Source: Limosilactobacillus oris DSM 4864 (GTDB taxonomy: Bacteria > Bacillota > Bacilli > Lactobacillales > Lactobacillaceae). From it: a stretch of 49,814 nucleotides of DNA. Numbering within the stretch: the stretch's first letter is position 1; the number at the start of each line of letters is the position of its first letter. The stretch covers positions 1 through 49,814 of the forward strand of contig NZ_AZGE01000010.1 of NCBI RefSeq assembly GCF_001434465.1, read 5' to 3'. Shown piece by piece: positions 7,465 through 16,957 of the stretch. Below the pieces are notes generated by a model. The model was not told where the DNA came from. It saw nothing but the letters and a program-made list of their open reading frames with translations, and did not search any database. The position numbers were made by a program, and so were the translations under genes.

Positions 7465-9876
7465 TTACTTGAGACCCTTCCAAGTCCAGTTAGTAACTTC
7501 TGGCAAGTCCTTACCTTCTGAACGAATGTAGTGGTTGTGCTTGTTGATCATGTTGTCCATCTTGGCAACGAAAGCAGCAGCCTTTTGTTCGTAGCCAGGT
7601 ACGTTTTGGATAGCGTCCTTAGCCAAGTGGAACCGGTCCAGTTCGTTCAATACACGCATGTCGAATGGAGTGGTGATGTCACCATTTTCTTCGTATGAGT
7701 GGATGTGAACGTTGCGGTTAGCACGGTCGAAGAACAGGGCTTGGATCATGTCACGGAAACCGTGCCATGCGAAGATTACTGGCTTGTCAGTAGTGAAGTA
7801 TTGGTTGAATTCTGCATCAGTCAATCCTTCAGGGTTCTTGTCAGTGTTCATCAGCTTCATGATTTCCACGATGTTGATGTAACGAATCTTCAATTCTGGG
7901 AAGTTGTCGTGCAGAATGTCGATTGCGGCAAGAGCTTCTTCAGTAGGTTCAGTACCAGCTGAAGCAAAAACAACGTCAGGTTCGCTACCTTGGTCAGTAG
8001 AAGCCCAGTCGATGTAGCCAAGACCGTTGTCAACCAATTCAGTAGCTTCGTCAATGGAGAACCATTGTGCACGTGGGTGCTTGGAAGTTACGAAGATGTT
8101 GATGCATTCTTGGTCGTTGAATGCCTTGTTGGATACAGCCATCAGGGAGTTAGTATCTGCTGGCAGGTATTCCTTAACAAGGTCTGGACGTTCCTTTTCG
8201 AACATGTGAGTCAACAGACCTGGATCTTGGTGAGTGTAACCGTTGTGGTCTTGTTGGAAGACAGTTGAAGTATCAACGAAGTTCAATGCTGGGTATTGCT
8301 TACGCCAGTAAAGATCCTTAGCCTTCCGTAACCACTTCATGTGTTGAGTCAGCATGGAGTCAACAACCCGACCGAATGCTTCGTAAGTTGCGAAGAATCC
8401 GTGACGACCAGTCAGAGTGTAACCTTCAAGGAAACCTTCTGCTTGGTGTTCGGACAGTTGAGAATCAATCATCCGACCTTGTGGTGCAACGTCTTCATCG
8501 TTTGGTTCGTGAACTTCTTCCATCCATTGACGCTTTTGGTTGTCAAGGATAGCGTACAGACGGTTAGACTTAGATTCGTCAGGACCGAAGCCACGGAAAG
8601 TATCTGGGTTCAGTTCTGCCATCTTGCTGAGGTACTTACCCCATTCCAGCATGTCCTGCTTAACAACAGTACCGTGGTTTTGAACGTCAACGGCAAAGTC
8701 ACGGTAGTTAGGCAAGATCAGCGGCTTAGGATCCTTACCACCGTTAGTGATTGGGTTCATTGCCATCCGCTTGTCACCGTCAGGAGTGTTTTGTTCAACT
8801 AAGTCAACTGGGTGACCATTTTCGTCGAACAGTTCTTCTGGCTTGTATGACTTCATCCAGTCAACCAGCATGTCCTTGTGTTCCATATCATCTTGTGATA
8901 CCGGAATAGGAATCTGGTGAGCACGGAATGAGTTTTCGATTGGGTTACCGTCAAGATCCTTCTTCGGACCAGTCCAACCCTTAGGTGCACGGAAGATGAT
9001 CATTGGCCATTGTGGCAGTGATTCATCGTTGTTTTCACGAGCGTTCTTTTGGATAGCCTTGATGTCTTCGATGGCCTTGTCCATCGTCTTAGCCATTTGT
9101 TCGTGAACATCCATGTGGTCCTTGTAACCGTCGAATTCACCTTCACGGTCAGCTTCCTTGTAAGCGGAAACGAAGTATGGCTTCCAGCCCATACCTTCGA
9201 AGTACTTAGTCAGTTCTTCGTCGCTCATCCGGGAAAGGATAGTAGGGTTAGAAATCTTGAAACCGTTAACCTGGATGATTGGCAATACCGCACCATCCTT
9301 GATTGGGTTGATGAACTTGTCTGAGAACCATGATGCCATCAATGGACCAGTTTCAGCTTCACCATCACCGATTTCAACAGCAGCGATAACGTCTGGGTTA
9401 TCTAAGATTGCACCAACACCGTGGGAAAGTGAGTAACCAAGTTCCCCACCTTCGTGGATTGAACCTGGAGTTTCAGGTGCGGCGTGTGATGCAGTACCAC
9501 CTGGGAATGAGAAGTGCTTGAACAGCTTAGCCATTCCCTTAGTGTCCTGAGTAAATTCAGGGTAAATTTCAGTGTATGAACCATCCAAGTATGAGTTGTT
9601 AACCATAACTTGGCCACCGTGACCGGAACCTTCGATGTAGAACATGTCAAGGTCGTACTTCTTGATAACCCGGTTCAAGTGGGCGTAAATGAAGTTTTGT
9701 GGAACAATCGTACCCCAGTGACCAATTGGCTTTGGCTTAACGTCTTCTGGCTTCAATGGTTGACGTAACAGTGGGTCACCCATTAAGAACAAAGTACCTA
9801 CTGAAAGGTAGTTTGCAGCACGCCAGTAAGCATCAACACTTTCCAAGTATTGCTTGGAATCGTAATCTACTGCCAT
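7465..9876 (-). CDS. xfp: Xylulose-5-phosphate/fructose-6-phosphate phosphoketolase
   Basis: This 803-residue TPP enzyme cleaves xylulose-5-phosphate (some members also fructose-6-phosphate) with phosphate to acetyl phosphate plus a triose or tetrose phosphate. It is the key step of heterolactic fermentation. GHWGTIVPQ lies near residue 50, the TPP/Mg2+ motif GDGEAETGP near 176, and SHGVG just before it. Length is standard. Position 9876 ([10 protein letters not shown]) is preferred over an in-frame upstream codon because AGAAGGAG precedes it and the N-terminus matches the family. Codon choice is strongly biased, as in a highly expressed gene. zwf and gnd of the same pathway lie at 24951-28008. 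Confidence 0.97.
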   Translation of the reverse strand: MAVDYDSKQYLESVDAYWRAANYLSVGTLFLMGDPLLRQPLKPEDVKPKPIGHWGTIVPQNFIYAHLNRVIKKYDLDMFYIEGSGHGGQVMVNNSYLDGSYTEIYPEFTQDTKGMAKLFKHFSFPGGTASHAAPETPGSIHEGGELGYSLSHGVGAILDNPDVIAAVEIGDGEAETGPLMASWFSDKFINPIKDGAVLPIIQVNGFKISNPTILSRMSDEELTKYFEGMGWKPYFVSAYKEADREGEFDGYKDHMDVHEQMAKTMDKAIEDIKAIQKNARENNDESLPQWPMIIFRAPKGWTGPKKDLDGNPIENSFRAHQIPIPVSQDDMEHKDMLVDWMKSYKPEELFDENGHPVDLVEQNTPDGDKRMAMNPITNGGKDPKPLILPNYRDFAVDVQNHGTVVKQDMLEWGKYLSKMAELNPDTFRGFGPDESKSNRLYAILDNQKRQWMEEVHEPNDEDVAPQGRMIDSQLSEHQAEGFLEGYTLTGRHGFFATYEAFGRVVDSMLTQHMKWLRKAKDLYWRKQYPALNFVDTSTVFQQDHNGYTHQDPGLLTHMFEKERPDLVKEYLPADTNSLMAVSNKAFNDQECINIFVTSKHPRAQWFSIDEATELVDNGLGYIDWASTDQGSEPDVVFASAGTEPTEEALAAIDILHDNFPELKIRYINIVEIMKLMNTDKNPEGLTDAEFNQYFTTDKPVIFAWHGFRDMIQALFFDRANRNVHIHSYEENGDITTPFDMRVLNELDRFHLAKDAIQNVPGYEQKAAAFVAKMDNMINKHNHYIRSEGKDLPEVTNWTWKGLK

Positions 9877-9957
9877 TCTAATAAACACTCCTTCTGAATA
9901 AATCAAATACGTTCGTGCTTCTAACAACTAACGTAAATCATTCAATTTACATCCTTA

Positions 9958-9985
9958 ATGATAAACGCTTTTTATTTAAAGTCAA
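9958..9985 (-). promoter_or_regulatory. xfp promoter
   Basis: On the minus strand, TTGACT (9980-9985) and TATCAT (9958-9963) are 16 bp apart, giving a leader of roughly 75 nt before the AGAAGGAG site of xfp. The surrounding sequence is AT-rich, typical of a strong promoter. Confidence 0.6.
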
Positions 9986-10166
9986 CCTTTTTGAAAATTG
10001 ATACGGTCCAATTATCAAATTTTAATCTTTTTTAGCCGTTCTTTAACTTCTGCTTATTGATAACAACCGGCTAAAAGCGCACCATAGCAGTCCCTAAACC
10101 CTACACTGCGGTCAGGGGTGTATACTAAAAAATGTAATATTAGCTAAAGATGGGAGCAAGGAGCAA

Positions 10167-11282
10167 TTGGTAGAGTTAAATAGCCTGAACCGCGCGGATA
10201 TCGGTGATTTTGAAAAACTTATGGCGGTAACGACGGTGATGACCCAGTCCGTCATCACCTTCCTCCTGCCGGCCACTCACGCAATCGGTCAGCAGTTCTT
10301 CCTAGGCGGAATCTATGAACTCATTAAGTTCAGCGCCCCCGCTTTCATCTTTGGAATCGTGTACTCAACCGTCCGCACCCATCCGGATACCCACCTCCGC
10401 GATTACCCGCGCTTTATGCTCAACCGCTGGCACATCCTATTTATACCGTCAATTTTATGGACGACTGTTTACCTGCTGGTGCTGCCACAGTTGCAGCAGC
10501 ACCAGCACTACCACAACTGGGCGAGCTTTGCCTGGCAGTTCATTAACGGAAACGCGGCACCCCACCTGTGGTACAACGTGATGATGCTGCAATTTATCAT
10601 CATCATGCCCCTCTTTTGGTGGCTCGCCCGCCTAGTTCGCCACCGGCCGGCCCGTGGCTGCTTGCTCTTTTTGCTGGCCCTGCTCTTTGAAATCTGCTGG
10701 CACCTACTATATGAGCGGGTCGTTTTTCATGGCTATCAGGCCCAGCACTGGTACCTGCTTGACCGGGTCTTCCCAAGCTTCATCATTTTTGCCGTTTGTG
10801 GAGTTCTCACGCACGTATTTGCAACAGAGCTACGCCCATTTATGGCTCGGCACTGGCTGGCCCAACTGGTCCTCTGGCTACTCTTCTTATATATCGTTAC
10901 TGCCAACTTCTTTCGTTACGGCTATCCGGTTCGCTTGACTAACGCCCCCTATTACCTGCCGTCAATGATTTTTTATAATCTCTCCACAATCGGCCTGATT
11001 GCCACCCTGCTCGGCCACCTGCAAAAGTTCCGCAACCAGTGGCTGCCCTTCATCCATTGGGTTGCGCTCTATGCCCACCGCGCCTTTCTTGGTCATCTTT
11101 TCTGGCTATACTGGCTCTGGCAAGCCAGCCGGCGGTTCTTGCCGTGGCTGCCGCTTGAGTTGACCCTCCCCCTGCTGGTCGTTCTTACCATAACCTGTTC
11201 CTTCGCCTTTGCCTACGGTGCCCACCGGACCTGGTCGGAAATCAAGCGCGCCTGTGGACACCGCCAAATCAAAAACGGCTGA
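10167..11282 (+). CDS. Membrane acyltransferase, acyltransferase-3 family
   Basis: This is a 371-residue integral membrane protein with about ten helices and many Trp/His/Arg residues in its loops. The pattern of an early MTQSVI...H helix, an RWHILFIPSILW block near residue 90 and HLWYN near 130 fits acyltransferase 3 proteins (OafA/YrhL-like), which move acyl groups across or onto envelope glycans. The acceptor is unknown. The start is TTG 10167 with GGGAG about 10 nt upstream; an internal ATG at 10220 is an alternative. It is divergent from xfp and convergent with the GntR gene. Confidence 0.72.
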   Translation: MVELNSLNRADIGDFEKLMAVTTVMTQSVITFLLPATHAIGQQFFLGGIYELIKFSAPAFIFGIVYSTVRTHPDTHLRDYPRFMLNRWHILFIPSILWTTVYLLVLPQLQQHQHYHNWASFAWQFINGNAAPHLWYNVMMLQFIIIMPLFWWLARLVRHRPARGCLLFLLALLFEICWHLLYERVVFHGYQAQHWYLLDRVFPSFIIFAVCGVLTHVFATELRPFMARHWLAQLVLWLLFLYIVTANFFRYGYPVRLTNAPYYLPSMIFYNLSTIGLIATLLGHLQKFRNQWLPFIHWVALYAHRAFLGHLFWLYWLWQASRRFLPWLPLELTLPLLVVLTITCSFAFAYGAHRTWSEIKRACGHRQIKNG

Positions 11283-11302
11283 GAGCACGCTCCCAACCGC
11301 TG

Positions 11303-12034
11303 TTAGCCTTCCTGGTCCAGGTTGATAAAAGTACTATACCGCATATAACGGTAGTGAATCCGCATACTAGAAACCTCAAATGGGGTTCCGTCGTCAAGGA
11401 AAAAGACCCCATCCATTACCGCAACCGGCTCCGTTGGTTTCAACTCCAACAGTTTTTGGTCGTCGGCCGTCGATGGTGACACGCTGATGGTCGTAAAGGA
11501 CTTGGTAACCCGTTTGCCCTTGGTATCCTCTAAGTAGTTGAAAATCGAACTATTAACCACGGCTGGGGAAAGGGTCGGCACAATCTTAATCGGGATAAAG
11601 CCGGTCTCAATCATAAAGGGCTGGTCGTCAATCAAGCGCAGTCGTTTAATCTGGTAAACAAAGTCGGTATTGCTGAGAAAAAGCTCTTCCTGGATGTCCG
11701 CGTTGGCCGGGACAACCTGGTAGTCAAGCAGCTGGATGCTCTGCTTCTTACCGTCCAGCTGGAAACTGTCGGTAATCCCGAGATTACTGCCTTCATAGTG
11801 GAAGAGGGATTGGTTTTTGAGGTAGAGGGGGTTAATGAAGGTCCCCGACCCCCGTTTTTTGAAGATAATCCCCTGCTGGGCCAGGATGCCGAGCGCGCGT
11901 TTGATGGAGCTCCGGCTTACCCCATAGGTTTCACTCAGGCTCCGTTCGTCAGGCAGGCGCATCCCCGCATACTGATTTTTCAAGATTTTTTGTTTTATAT
12001 CGCGCATTACAGAGCGGTATACTAAATCTGCCAT
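11303..12034 (-). CDS. GntR-family regulator, HutC/UTRA subfamily
   Basis: This 243-residue regulator has an N-terminal winged helix (about 5-70; RSSIKRALGIL recognition region) and a C-terminal UTRA ligand domain (about 85-235), the fold that usually binds sugar phosphates or small metabolites. It starts at ATG 12034 behind GAGGAG. It is divergent from ybaK, and a palindrome at 12068-12094 lies just upstream and overlaps its likely -10 box, so autorepression is plausible. The regulated pathway cannot be read from the neighbours, which are unrelated to one another. Confidence 0.88.
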   Translation of the reverse strand: MADLVYRSVMRDIKQKILKNQYAGMRLPDERSLSETYGVSRSSIKRALGILAQQGIIFKKRGSGTFINPLYLKNQSLFHYEGSNLGITDSFQLDGKKQSIQLLDYQVVPANADIQEELFLSNTDFVYQIKRLRLIDDQPFMIETGFIPIKIVPTLSPAVVNSSIFNYLEDTKGKRVTKSFTTISVSPSTADDQKLLELKPTEPVAVMDGVFFLDDGTPFEVSSMRIHYRYMRYSTFINLDQEG

Positions 12035-12067
12035 GTTTTTATTAGCTCCTCAGATTTATTTCCTGTG

Positions 12068-12094
12068 CTGTTATATTCATTACTAGTATAACAG
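12068..12094. promoter_or_regulatory. Palindromic operator candidate at the GntR promoter
   Basis: CTGTTATA (12068-12075) and its exact complement TATAACAG (12087-12094) are 11 bp apart. A minus-strand TATACT (12085-12090) within it could be the -10 box of the GntR gene. An 8-bp perfect inverted repeat at this place is a reasonable autoregulatory site. Confidence 0.45.
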
Positions 12095-12162
12095 ACCTAT
12101 TTTTAATTGGGACCTTTTTATAAAAGATTGGTCCGTTCCATTATTTTGAAAGGAATCTTATT

Positions 12163-12681
12163 ATGAGTAAAAAGAACAAAAAAAGCAAATTAAAAAAGAC
12201 CCAGGTCGAACAAATCCTCGATAAAAACAAGATTGCCTACCAGCAAGCTGAGTTCCCTACCCACCAGGATGGGGACGTTCGCACAATGACGGTGGATCAC
12301 ACCGGGATTGATGAACATACCATCTATAAGACCCTGGTCCTGACTGGGAACGCCACCGGCCCGCTCGTCGGAGTCATCCCCGTTGATACCCACCTCGATG
12401 AAAAAAAGCTGGCGAAGGTTTCCGGCAACAAAAAGGTCAGCATGGTCCCGTTGAAGAACCTGCTCAAGACCACCGGTTACGTCCACGGGGCCAACACCCC
12501 GGTCGGAATTTACGAAAAGTTCCAATACCCGATCTTTATTGACCAGTCAGCCCGGGAGCAGGGGACCATCTACGTTTCATCCGGCAAAATCGGCCGGTCA
12601 GTACAGCTCAATGCTGAAGACCTTGCCCAGCTTGTCCACGCAGAATTCGCCGACTTGCAGCAGGCCCATTTCAACGGTTAG
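12163..12681 (+). CDS. ybaK: YbaK/EbsC-family Cys-tRNA(Pro) deacylase
   Basis: This 172-residue protein belongs to the aminoacyl-tRNA editing domain superfamily that hydrolyses mischarged Cys-tRNA(Pro) in trans. The family's conserved lysine lies in KTLVL (about residue 58). The substrate-binding GxxTPxG-type segment is seen as HGANTPVG near 110, and the closing strand block near 135-145. The N-terminus is Lys-rich (about 13 residues), slightly longer than usual. It starts at ATG 12163 with AAAGGA. It is divergently transcribed from the GntR gene. Confidence 0.9.
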   Translation: MSKKNKKSKLKKTQVEQILDKNKIAYQQAEFPTHQDGDVRTMTVDHTGIDEHTIYKTLVLTGNATGPLVGVIPVDTHLDEKKLAKVSGNKKVSMVPLKNLLKTTGYVHGANTPVGIYEKFQYPIFIDQSAREQGTIYVSSGKIGRSVQLNAEDLAQLVHAEFADLQQAHFNG

Positions 12682-12781
12682 TTACGGGGAGTAATGTTTG
12701 ACCAGCTCATTGGTAAACCTTAAAATAATAGTATAGGAAACGCTTTTGTTCATCAGGTTTGTAGAAAGGTCTGAATACGTA

Positions 12782-14215
12782 ATGAAGAAAAACTTATCTG
12801 CTTGTACTACCGTTCTTGTTGGTAAAAATGCCAGCATCGACGGGTCGACGATGGCTGCCCGTAATGACGACACCTTTGGCCCACTGAACCCAATGCGGCT
12901 GGTTGTCTACCCGGCCTACCGCAACCACCCTAACCAGGTCAAGGCTTACCTCAACCACTGTGTCGTCGACCGTCCAGCTGATGGCTACAGCTACCAGGGG
13001 ACGCCGAACGTCGATTACAAGAACCAGGGGATTTTTGACGAAAGCGGCTTTAACTCCCAAAATGTCGGCATGAGCGCAACTGAAAGTGTTTATGCCAACG
13101 AGCGGGTCCTTTCGTTTGACCCCCTGAACACCGAATCCGGAATTAACGAAGACCTCATCGTTGCCACCACCCTTCCCTTCATCAACAGTGCTAAAGAAGG
13201 GGTTAGCTACCTGGGCGGTCTGATCAAAAAGTACGGTTCTGCTGAGGGAAATGGGGTCATCTTCAGTGACAAAAACGATATTTGGTACATGGAAATCGTC
13301 ACCGGGCACCACTGGGTTGCCCAGCGGATTCCAGATGATGCCTACGCCGTCACCGGAAACCGGGTTGCCATCCAGCAGGTCGACTTTAGCGACCCTGACA
13401 ACTTTATGTGGTCGGAGGGAATTCAGGAGTTCGTCGAACAGCACCACCTGAACCCGGACAAGCACGGCTGGAATTTCCGCCATATTTTCGGTACCGCTAA
13501 CTTCTTCGACCAGCACTACAACACTCCCCGTCAGTGGTACGGGCACAAAATTCTGAACCCGACAGTTGAGATGGACCCACTGGACTTTGACCTGCCGTTC
13601 ATCATGCGGAGCGACCGGAAGCTGACCCTGGAAGACGTCGAACAGGTATTGAGCAGCCACTACCAAGGCACCCCTTACGACCCACTGGGCAAGGGGACGG
13701 ACGAAGAAAAGCACCTCTTCCGGCCAATCTCGTTGAACCGGACCCAAAACTCCCACGTCCTGCAAGTTCGCAACGACCTGCCTGAAGCAGCCTCGACCAT
13801 TATGTGGATGTGCTTCGGAGTACCAACCTTTACCCCATACGTTCCGTTCTTCGGTCAGGCCCAGGACATGGACAAAAGCTACCGGGAAACCCCAATGGAA
13901 CTGAATATGGACCTCAAGAGCGCCTACTGGATGTACCGCGCCCTGTCGATGATCGTAGAGTCTCACCACGCTGAGTTTGCTCAACAGGATCTCGACTACC
14001 TCAAGGACTGCCGGGAATACCTTTATCGGTGGGTCAACACCGTCGCCCCACAAGTTGCTGGTAAGGACAACAGTGAGGTCAGCGCCTTCCTGAGTGCCGA
14101 AAGCCACAAGATGGTTGCAGAACTAGCCAAGCGGACCAAGGACCTGATGGCGAAGTTGATTATGCACGGCCTGGAGCTTTCCAAGCTGACCTTCATTATG
14201 GATAAGAACCTTTAA
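12782..14215 (+). CDS. pepD: Dipeptidase, peptidase family C69 (PepD)
   Basis: This 477-residue Ntn-hydrolase-type dipeptidase cleaves a broad range of dipeptides in the cytosol. The N-terminus MKKNLSACTT carries the family Cys (residue 8), expected to become the nucleophile, and DGSTMAARNDD follows near 18-29 as in C69 enzymes. Length is normal. An in-frame ATG at 12746 is rejected because GAAAGG precedes 12782 and the protein begins as in known PepD. It ends at a shared bidirectional terminator. Confidence 0.93.
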   Translation: MKKNLSACTTVLVGKNASIDGSTMAARNDDTFGPLNPMRLVVYPAYRNHPNQVKAYLNHCVVDRPADGYSYQGTPNVDYKNQGIFDESGFNSQNVGMSATESVYANERVLSFDPLNTESGINEDLIVATTLPFINSAKEGVSYLGGLIKKYGSAEGNGVIFSDKNDIWYMEIVTGHHWVAQRIPDDAYAVTGNRVAIQQVDFSDPDNFMWSEGIQEFVEQHHLNPDKHGWNFRHIFGTANFFDQHYNTPRQWYGHKILNPTVEMDPLDFDLPFIMRSDRKLTLEDVEQVLSSHYQGTPYDPLGKGTDEEKHLFRPISLNRTQNSHVLQVRNDLPEAASTIMWMCFGVPTFTPYVPFFGQAQDMDKSYRETPMELNMDLKSAYWMYRALSMIVESHHAEFAQQDLDYLKDCREYLYRWVNTVAPQVAGKDNSEVSAFLSAESHKMVAELAKRTKDLMAKLIMHGLELSKLTFIMDKNL

Positions 14216-14229
14216 TTTCATCCATATCC

Positions 14230-14270
14230 AAAAAAACTCCCCCTCGTTGAACAACGAGAGGGAGTTTTTT
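14230..14270. terminator. Bidirectional terminator
   Basis: AACTCCCCCTCGTT pairs with AACGAGAGGGAGTT across a 4-nt loop. There are runs of A before and T after (14231-14270), so it can terminate both pepD and the convergent membrane-protein gene. Confidence 0.85.
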
Positions 14271-15193
14271 CATATCATCAATAGGCAACAACTGACTAAT
14301 ACCACGGCTAATAAAAGTGCACCCAAACACCGGTAACGCAACTGGTGCTTCCTGGCTAACCCGTACTGGTACTGCAGCCGGTACCGCTGCAGGGCGGCTA
14401 GTACGCCGGTAGTCAGCTCGGCGACGAGGATGCTAACGGCCACGCAGGCACCAACGGCTCCCGTCGATTCACCATTCCACCGCCAGACCAACAGCGGTAC
14501 CCCTAAAACCAGGCAAAATAATCCTGCCGCAAGCTGACACCCTAGGATCATCTGGTAGCCAGCACTCAGCCGGGCCGGTACCGGAGCCAGTAAACGGTCG
14601 CGGTTACGCCACTGACAGTAAAGCAGGACGCCAAGGGCCACCGCATTTGCCAGCACGACCTGCCGCGCGGCGCTCCCGAACGGCTCCAAGACCGGTGGAA
14701 AGATAATTGCCGTCAGCAACAAGGCGGCTGGCATCAGCCATAGCGATAGGCGGTCACGGTTACTGGCGGGCGTTGTCCAGGACCAGCGTTGCCAGAGATA
14801 GATCCCCAGCCCCGCCTGACCACAGTTCAGGAGCAGAAAGACGGACTGCCAGCCAGCTAGTTTATCTGGTAGGAGAATCGCGCGCGGCTGGCCCCAGGCA
14901 AGAACGGTCGAACAGCTCAGCACCAATGCATAGGCAAGAATCGCCCAATTGTCACGCAGCTGATTAACGGTCGGCCGTTGGTATAAGATTACTAGATTAT
15001 AAATATTGGCGAGGATCACAACCGCCGACAAGAGCAAGACGGACTCTTGAACATCATCCCCAGTTGCCAGCGGCCGGCCCAGTGCGTGGGCCACACTGAC
15101 CATGACCAGCCAACTCACCGTCCAGGCTAACGGCAGCTGTGGCGCTAATATCAGCGGTCGCCTTGTACTTTGCTTTTCCAACTGCTTGCTCAC
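14270..15193 (-). CDS. Uncharacterised nine-helix membrane protein coupled to AspD
   Basis: This is a 307-residue hydrophobic protein with about nine predicted helices (roughly 22-40, 51-71, 83-100, 115-134, 148-166, 178-193, 208-235, 245-266, 285-307). I do not recognise the family. It is much shorter than the Asp:Ala antiporter AspT and lacks that protein's central soluble domain. Its GTG start overlaps the stop of the aspD-like gene by 4 nt (15190-15193), so the two are probably made together. A transport or membrane-anchoring role for aspartate/alanine metabolism is an inference from that coupling only. Confidence 0.75.
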   Translation of the reverse strand: MSKQLEKQSTRRPLILAPQLPLAWTVSWLVMVSVAHALGRPLATGDDVQESVLLLSAVVILANIYNLVILYQRPTVNQLRDNWAILAYALVLSCSTVLAWGQPRAILLPDKLAGWQSVFLLLNCGQAGLGIYLWQRWSWTTPASNRDRLSLWLMPAALLLTAIIFPPVLEPFGSAARQVVLANAVALGVLLYCQWRNRDRLLAPVPARLSAGYQMILGCQLAAGLFCLVLGVPLLVWRWNGESTGAVGACVAVSILVAELTTGVLAALQRYRLQYQYGLARKHQLRYRCLGALLLAVVLVSCCLLMI

Positions 15194-16818
15194 TTCTTAT
15201 TTTTCTTTTTAAATACCTGGTAGTACTCATCTACCAGGTCAAGGATGGCCCGCGCGAGTTTCCGATAGTCAGCCTTCTCAAGGTTCGCCAACGAAACCCG
15301 GACGTTTCCCTTTTCCGCGCCAAACGCCGTCGCATCCATTACCACGGCCCCAAATTCAGTTGCCAGCCGGTAAGTAAAGTCCAAGTAGTTGTAGTTGTCC
15401 TTGAAGTACTGGCAGAATTTCTTTCCGTGCCGTTGGCGCATGAGGTCAAAGATGTCGACCAGGGTGTAATAGCGGGTGTTTTCTGGTGTCTCATCGGGCT
15501 GGATGCCAAGGCCATGCCAAAATTCATGGTAACGGGCCGCGACAACTTCCCGTGACAATTGGACATACGGGCTTAGCCCCGCATTCTTGAGGTTCGAGAG
15601 GGCAAACATGTCCATCATTACCTGTTGGGGCGATGAGAGACCCGCAGTGTGGTAAAGGCCGATTGCCCAGCTATCAGCAACCATCCGGTCAATGAATTTC
15701 ATCTTGTGGGGATCGGGCACCACGATTGAGTACCGGCGCTCATCTAATTCCTTTAGGCGGCAGTTTTGCAGGTTTTCTTGGATGATCCGGTCACAGACAT
15801 TCTGGTGGTGCATGCAGACCACACCGAGTCGCTGCCCGGTCGCGCCATACAGTTTCGAGAATGAGTACACCAGGATGGTGTGGTGGGGCGCCACTGCGAA
15901 AATCGACTGGTAGCTTGGCGAAAAGGTTCCGTACACATCGTCAGTGATGATTACCAAGTCGGGGTTTGCCTTAATAACTTCCTTAAACTTTGCCAGCCGT
16001 TCCGGCGTGAATGCCCGGGCCGTCGGGTTGGTCGGGTTGACCGCGAAGAAGGCCTTGACCCGTGGATCCTTGAGCTGTTCAAATTGTTCATCAGTCATCT
16101 GCCAGTTATTCTCGCGTTTGGTCGTGACCGTCTTGATCCGCAGGTTGTATTCGCTCAGTTCCGGGATTTGCAGGTACGGGGTAAAGATGGACGAATTAAC
16201 AACGACCGTATCGCCGGGATACAGTACGTGGGCGTAATGCAGTTCCTGGAAAATATAGACCATCGCTGCCGTGCCGCCCTCCGTTGGGAAAATATCAACA
16301 TCCTGTGCCATTTGAACATCCTTGAAGCAGACCTTCTGCAGGTACTGTTGCAGGACCTTTTCAGTGTAGGTCAAGCAGCGGGGCGGGTAAGGATAGTGAT
16401 CGCCAAGGGCACCGTCAACCAGTTCGTAGACGAAGGCATCCTTATCCTTAATTGCCAGCTGGCTGATTGCCGCGTCAATCACCGTCCGTAGGAAAATATC
16501 CCGCCGCGAGGATTTCAGAGCAATCATCAGGCGCTGGTAAATGCCCTCCTTTTGAACATCACCAGCCATCCCCCGCGGGTCAAAATAGGTCCGTTCCGCT
16601 TCGGTGACCCCAAACTCTAACAGGCGGGAATAGGCCAGCCGGGCTGTCGTGGCAATCCAGTTTGGGTTCCCCCGGCCGCCATTGACGACCTCGTTGCCCC
16701 GCAGGTTATGCTGAGCATACTTGTTAAAAATCGCTGCTACTTCAAAGTTAGAAAGCTGGTCGAGGTTGCTGACCTGCGAGTCGTCGACCTGGTTAAAAAT
16801 ATTTATATCTGCCGTCAT
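15190..16818 (-). CDS. aspD: Bifunctional aspartate 4-decarboxylase/transaminase (AspD type)
   Basis: This 542-residue protein is a fold-type I PLP enzyme. It shows FAVNPTNPTARAF near residue 275, a conserved Asp-Asp-Val-Tyr (ITDDVYG, near 308), and the PLP lysine in YSFSKLYGATGQRLG near 340. The long N-terminal and C-terminal extensions set it apart from ordinary class I aminotransferases and fit the L-aspartate beta-decarboxylase group, which makes alanine and CO2 and can support proton-motive force. ATG 16818 follows GGAGGG and is preferred over 16860. The usual partner aspT is not present; a different membrane gene overlaps its 3' end. Confidence 0.85.
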   Translation of the reverse strand: MTADINIFNQVDDSQVSNLDQLSNFEVAAIFNKYAQHNLRGNEVVNGGRGNPNWIATTARLAYSRLLEFGVTEAERTYFDPRGMAGDVQKEGIYQRLMIALKSSRRDIFLRTVIDAAISQLAIKDKDAFVYELVDGALGDHYPYPPRCLTYTEKVLQQYLQKVCFKDVQMAQDVDIFPTEGGTAAMVYIFQELHYAHVLYPGDTVVVNSSIFTPYLQIPELSEYNLRIKTVTTKRENNWQMTDEQFEQLKDPRVKAFFAVNPTNPTARAFTPERLAKFKEVIKANPDLVIITDDVYGTFSPSYQSIFAVAPHHTILVYSFSKLYGATGQRLGVVCMHHQNVCDRIIQENLQNCRLKELDERRYSIVVPDPHKMKFIDRMVADSWAIGLYHTAGLSSPQQVMMDMFALSNLKNAGLSPYVQLSREVVAARYHEFWHGLGIQPDETPENTRYYTLVDIFDLMRQRHGKKFCQYFKDNYNYLDFTYRLATEFGAVVMDATAFGAEKGNVRVSLANLEKADYRKLARAILDLVDEYYQVFKKKNKK

Positions 16819-16957
16819 TGTTCTATCCCTCCGCTCACAAACTATGATTCCCATCTCCAAACGCCTTCATTATAACAAAGCTCCCCGTTTTTTATCACCC
16901 CAGTTAAAATCTGCTATGATAGTAGCAGTAATCACAGTATGTAAAGGAGTCTTATCC

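Noticed and set aside
12794-14107. A long open frame (437 codons) on the minus strand antisense to the dipeptidase gene
   Set aside because: It mirrors the pepD reading frame. The composition of such GC-rich genes often leaves antisense frames open. The translation has no recognisable domain and no ribosome site of its own, while pepD is a clear family member.
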